DNA from: Streptomyces sp. NBC_01351
GTDB lineage: Bacteria > Actinomycetota > Actinomycetes > Streptomycetales > Streptomycetaceae
Assembly: GCF_036237315.1 (NCBI RefSeq)
Contig: NZ_CP108356.1
Span: forward strand, 682,001 to 746,000
Length of the DNA: 64,000 nucleotides
Reading direction: 5' to 3'
Shown here: piece after piece, positions 63,141 to 64,000 of the stretch
Layout of the letters: each line of letters opens with the position of its first letter
How positions within the stretch are numbered: the stretch's first letter is position 1
Translations under genes and position numbers: made by a program
The notes under the pieces: generated by a model
Told to the model about the DNA's origin: nothing
The model's database searches: none
What the model saw: the letters and a program-made list of their open reading frames with translations, nothing else

Positions 63141-64000
63141 ATGAAGTACGACCTGTCCGGTCGCTTGGTGGTAGGGATCGCCTCCAGTGCACTGTTCGAC
63201 CTCACCGACTGCGATGCAGTGTTTCGAGAACGAGGAGAGGACGCCTACCGCGCTTACCAAGAGGCCCACGTGAAAGATGTGTTGACCAAGGGCGTTGCCT
63301 TCCCTTTCGTCCGGCGCCTGCTGTCGTTGAACGACCTGGCGGAACCATCCGACTCGCTGGTTGAGGTCATCATCCTGTCGCGAAACGACCCCGACACAGG
63401 CCTACGGGTCATGCGTTCGATCGAAGCGCACAACCTGCCCATCAGCCGAGCCGTCTTTCAGCAGGGACGGTCGTCACACAGGTTCATGCCGGCACTGAAC
63501 ATGTCGTTGTTCCTGTCTGCCAATGGGGCTGACGTTCATGAGGCGGTGGCAGACGGAATGCCAGCGGGTCACGTGCTTGAGACAGCGCGGGTCGATGACG
63601 AGACCGACCCTGAACTGCGCATCGCTTTCGACTTCGACGGCGTACTGGCGGGTGACTCAGCCGAGCGGATCTTCCAGAACGCCGGCATCGACGCGTTCCG
63701 TGCGCACGAGGTCCGCAATGCGACCACACCTCACGATCCAGGACCGCTGGGCGAGTTCCTCTCCGGCATCAACCGCATCCAGCGCCGCGAAGAGGACGAG
63801 CGCCGCAAGAATCCCGGGTATCAGCCCCGCCTTCGAGTGTCCCTGGTCACCGCTCGGGACGCCCCTGCACATGAGCGTGCCGTGCGGAGCCTCAAGCAGT
63901 GGGGGCTACGGGTCAATGACGCCTTCTTCCTCGGCGGCATCGAAAAGGCTCCCGTCATCGGTGCCCTGGATCCGCACATCTTCTTCGACGACCAGGTCTC
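63141..64000 (+). CDS. 5'-nucleotidase family protein (partial at right edge)
   Basis: ATG behind CAGGGGG; open to the window end (286 codons). YDLSGRLVVGIASSALFDLT, VKDVLTKGVAFPFVRRLLSL, VEVIILSRNDPDTGLRVMRS, NMSLFLSANGADVHEAV, and the HAD-like catalytic motif LRIAFDFDGVLAGDSAERIF, then RVSLVTARDAPAHERAVRSL. A cytosolic NT5C1A-like nucleotidase (PF06189) expected to convert NMPs to nucleosides. First gene after the integrase, so it is element cargo; a truncated relative lies at 56,900 in the neighbouring unit. Confidence 0.88.
   Translation, partial: MKYDLSGRLVVGIASSALFDLTDCDAVFRERGEDAYRAYQEAHVKDVLTKGVAFPFVRRLLSLNDLAEPSDSLVEVIILSRNDPDTGLRVMRSIEAHNLPISRAVFQQGRSSHRFMPALNMSLFLSANGADVHEAVADGMPAGHVLETARVDDETDPELRIAFDFDGVLAGDSAERIFQNAGIDAFRAHEVRNATTPHDPGPLGEFLSGINRIQRREEDERRKNPGYQPRLRVSLVTARDAPAHERAVRSLKQWGLRVNDAFFLGGIEKAPVIGALDPHIFFDDQV

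Overview
The window is high-GC actinobacterial DNA, almost certainly a Streptomyces chromosome. Evidence: strong G/C bias at third codon positions, many GTG starts, 4-base ATGA/GTGA gene overlaps, and families typical of streptomycetes (SAV_915, DUF5988, DUF6325, amphi-Trp, SHOCT, paired cytochromes P450). The sequence shows no rRNA, tRNA or CRISPR array that I could recognise. Positions 1-45,050 look like ordinary accessory chromosome; positions from about 45,750 to the right end look like a decaying mobile-element island. Layout, left part: a sugar-binding lipoprotein (partial) diverges from a ROK repressor; then a DUF418 membrane protein, a LacI repressor, a PHP-domain hydrolase and a wrecked GH3 beta-glucosidase that still has an intact LacI-type operator. 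A minus-strand xdhA-xdhB-xdhC operon encodes a molybdenum hydroxylase and its maturation factor, preceded by a 25-codon small ORF with a strong ribosome site. Two P450s follow, with a VOC protein, a divergent GNAT/TetR pair sharing a 20-bp palindrome, an acyl-CoA dehydrogenase with its PadR regulator, and a divergent DoxX/Cys-rich regulator pair. At 21.3-26.1 kb a LacI gene sits beside a permease-amidohydrolase-TauE operon whose promoter carries two overlapping 18-bp palindromes; this reads as a nucleobase uptake and hydrolysis unit. Middle part (26.3-45 kb): many small stress- and envelope-type proteins, a tightly overlapped four-gene redox/iron operon (methyltransferase, CDGSH, haem-oxygenase-like, helical protein), a phosphoesterase-BON-nucleotidyltransferase operon, HAD-SDR, SRPBCC, DoxX, sortase, FAD monooxygenase, MFS exporter and a glutamine amidotransferase. 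Right part: two 162-bp tails of a pirin gene lie 15.65 kb apart in the same orientation. Each is followed by the same 54-bp sequence and by the start of a related tyrosine integrase (the first reduced to 25 codons, the second nearly full length but frameshifted). I read this as related integrative elements accreted one after another at the 3' end of pirin. Between the two sites lie fragments of polyphosphate kinase 2, a TIGR04141/DUF6119 protein, IS630-, IS110- and IS5-like transposases, a frameshifted PfkB kinase, a YnfA gene with one nonsense codon and a truncated 5'-nucleotidase. Intact genes there include a cupin, a universal stress protein, a SAV_915-decarboxylase pair, a MerR regulator and a 1,113-residue HTH-NTPase-repeat protein. 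A second, apparently intact 5'-nucleotidase follows the second integrase and runs off the window. The repeat protein contains a 285-bp in-frame tandem duplication with only two differences and is the most interesting intact gene of the island.
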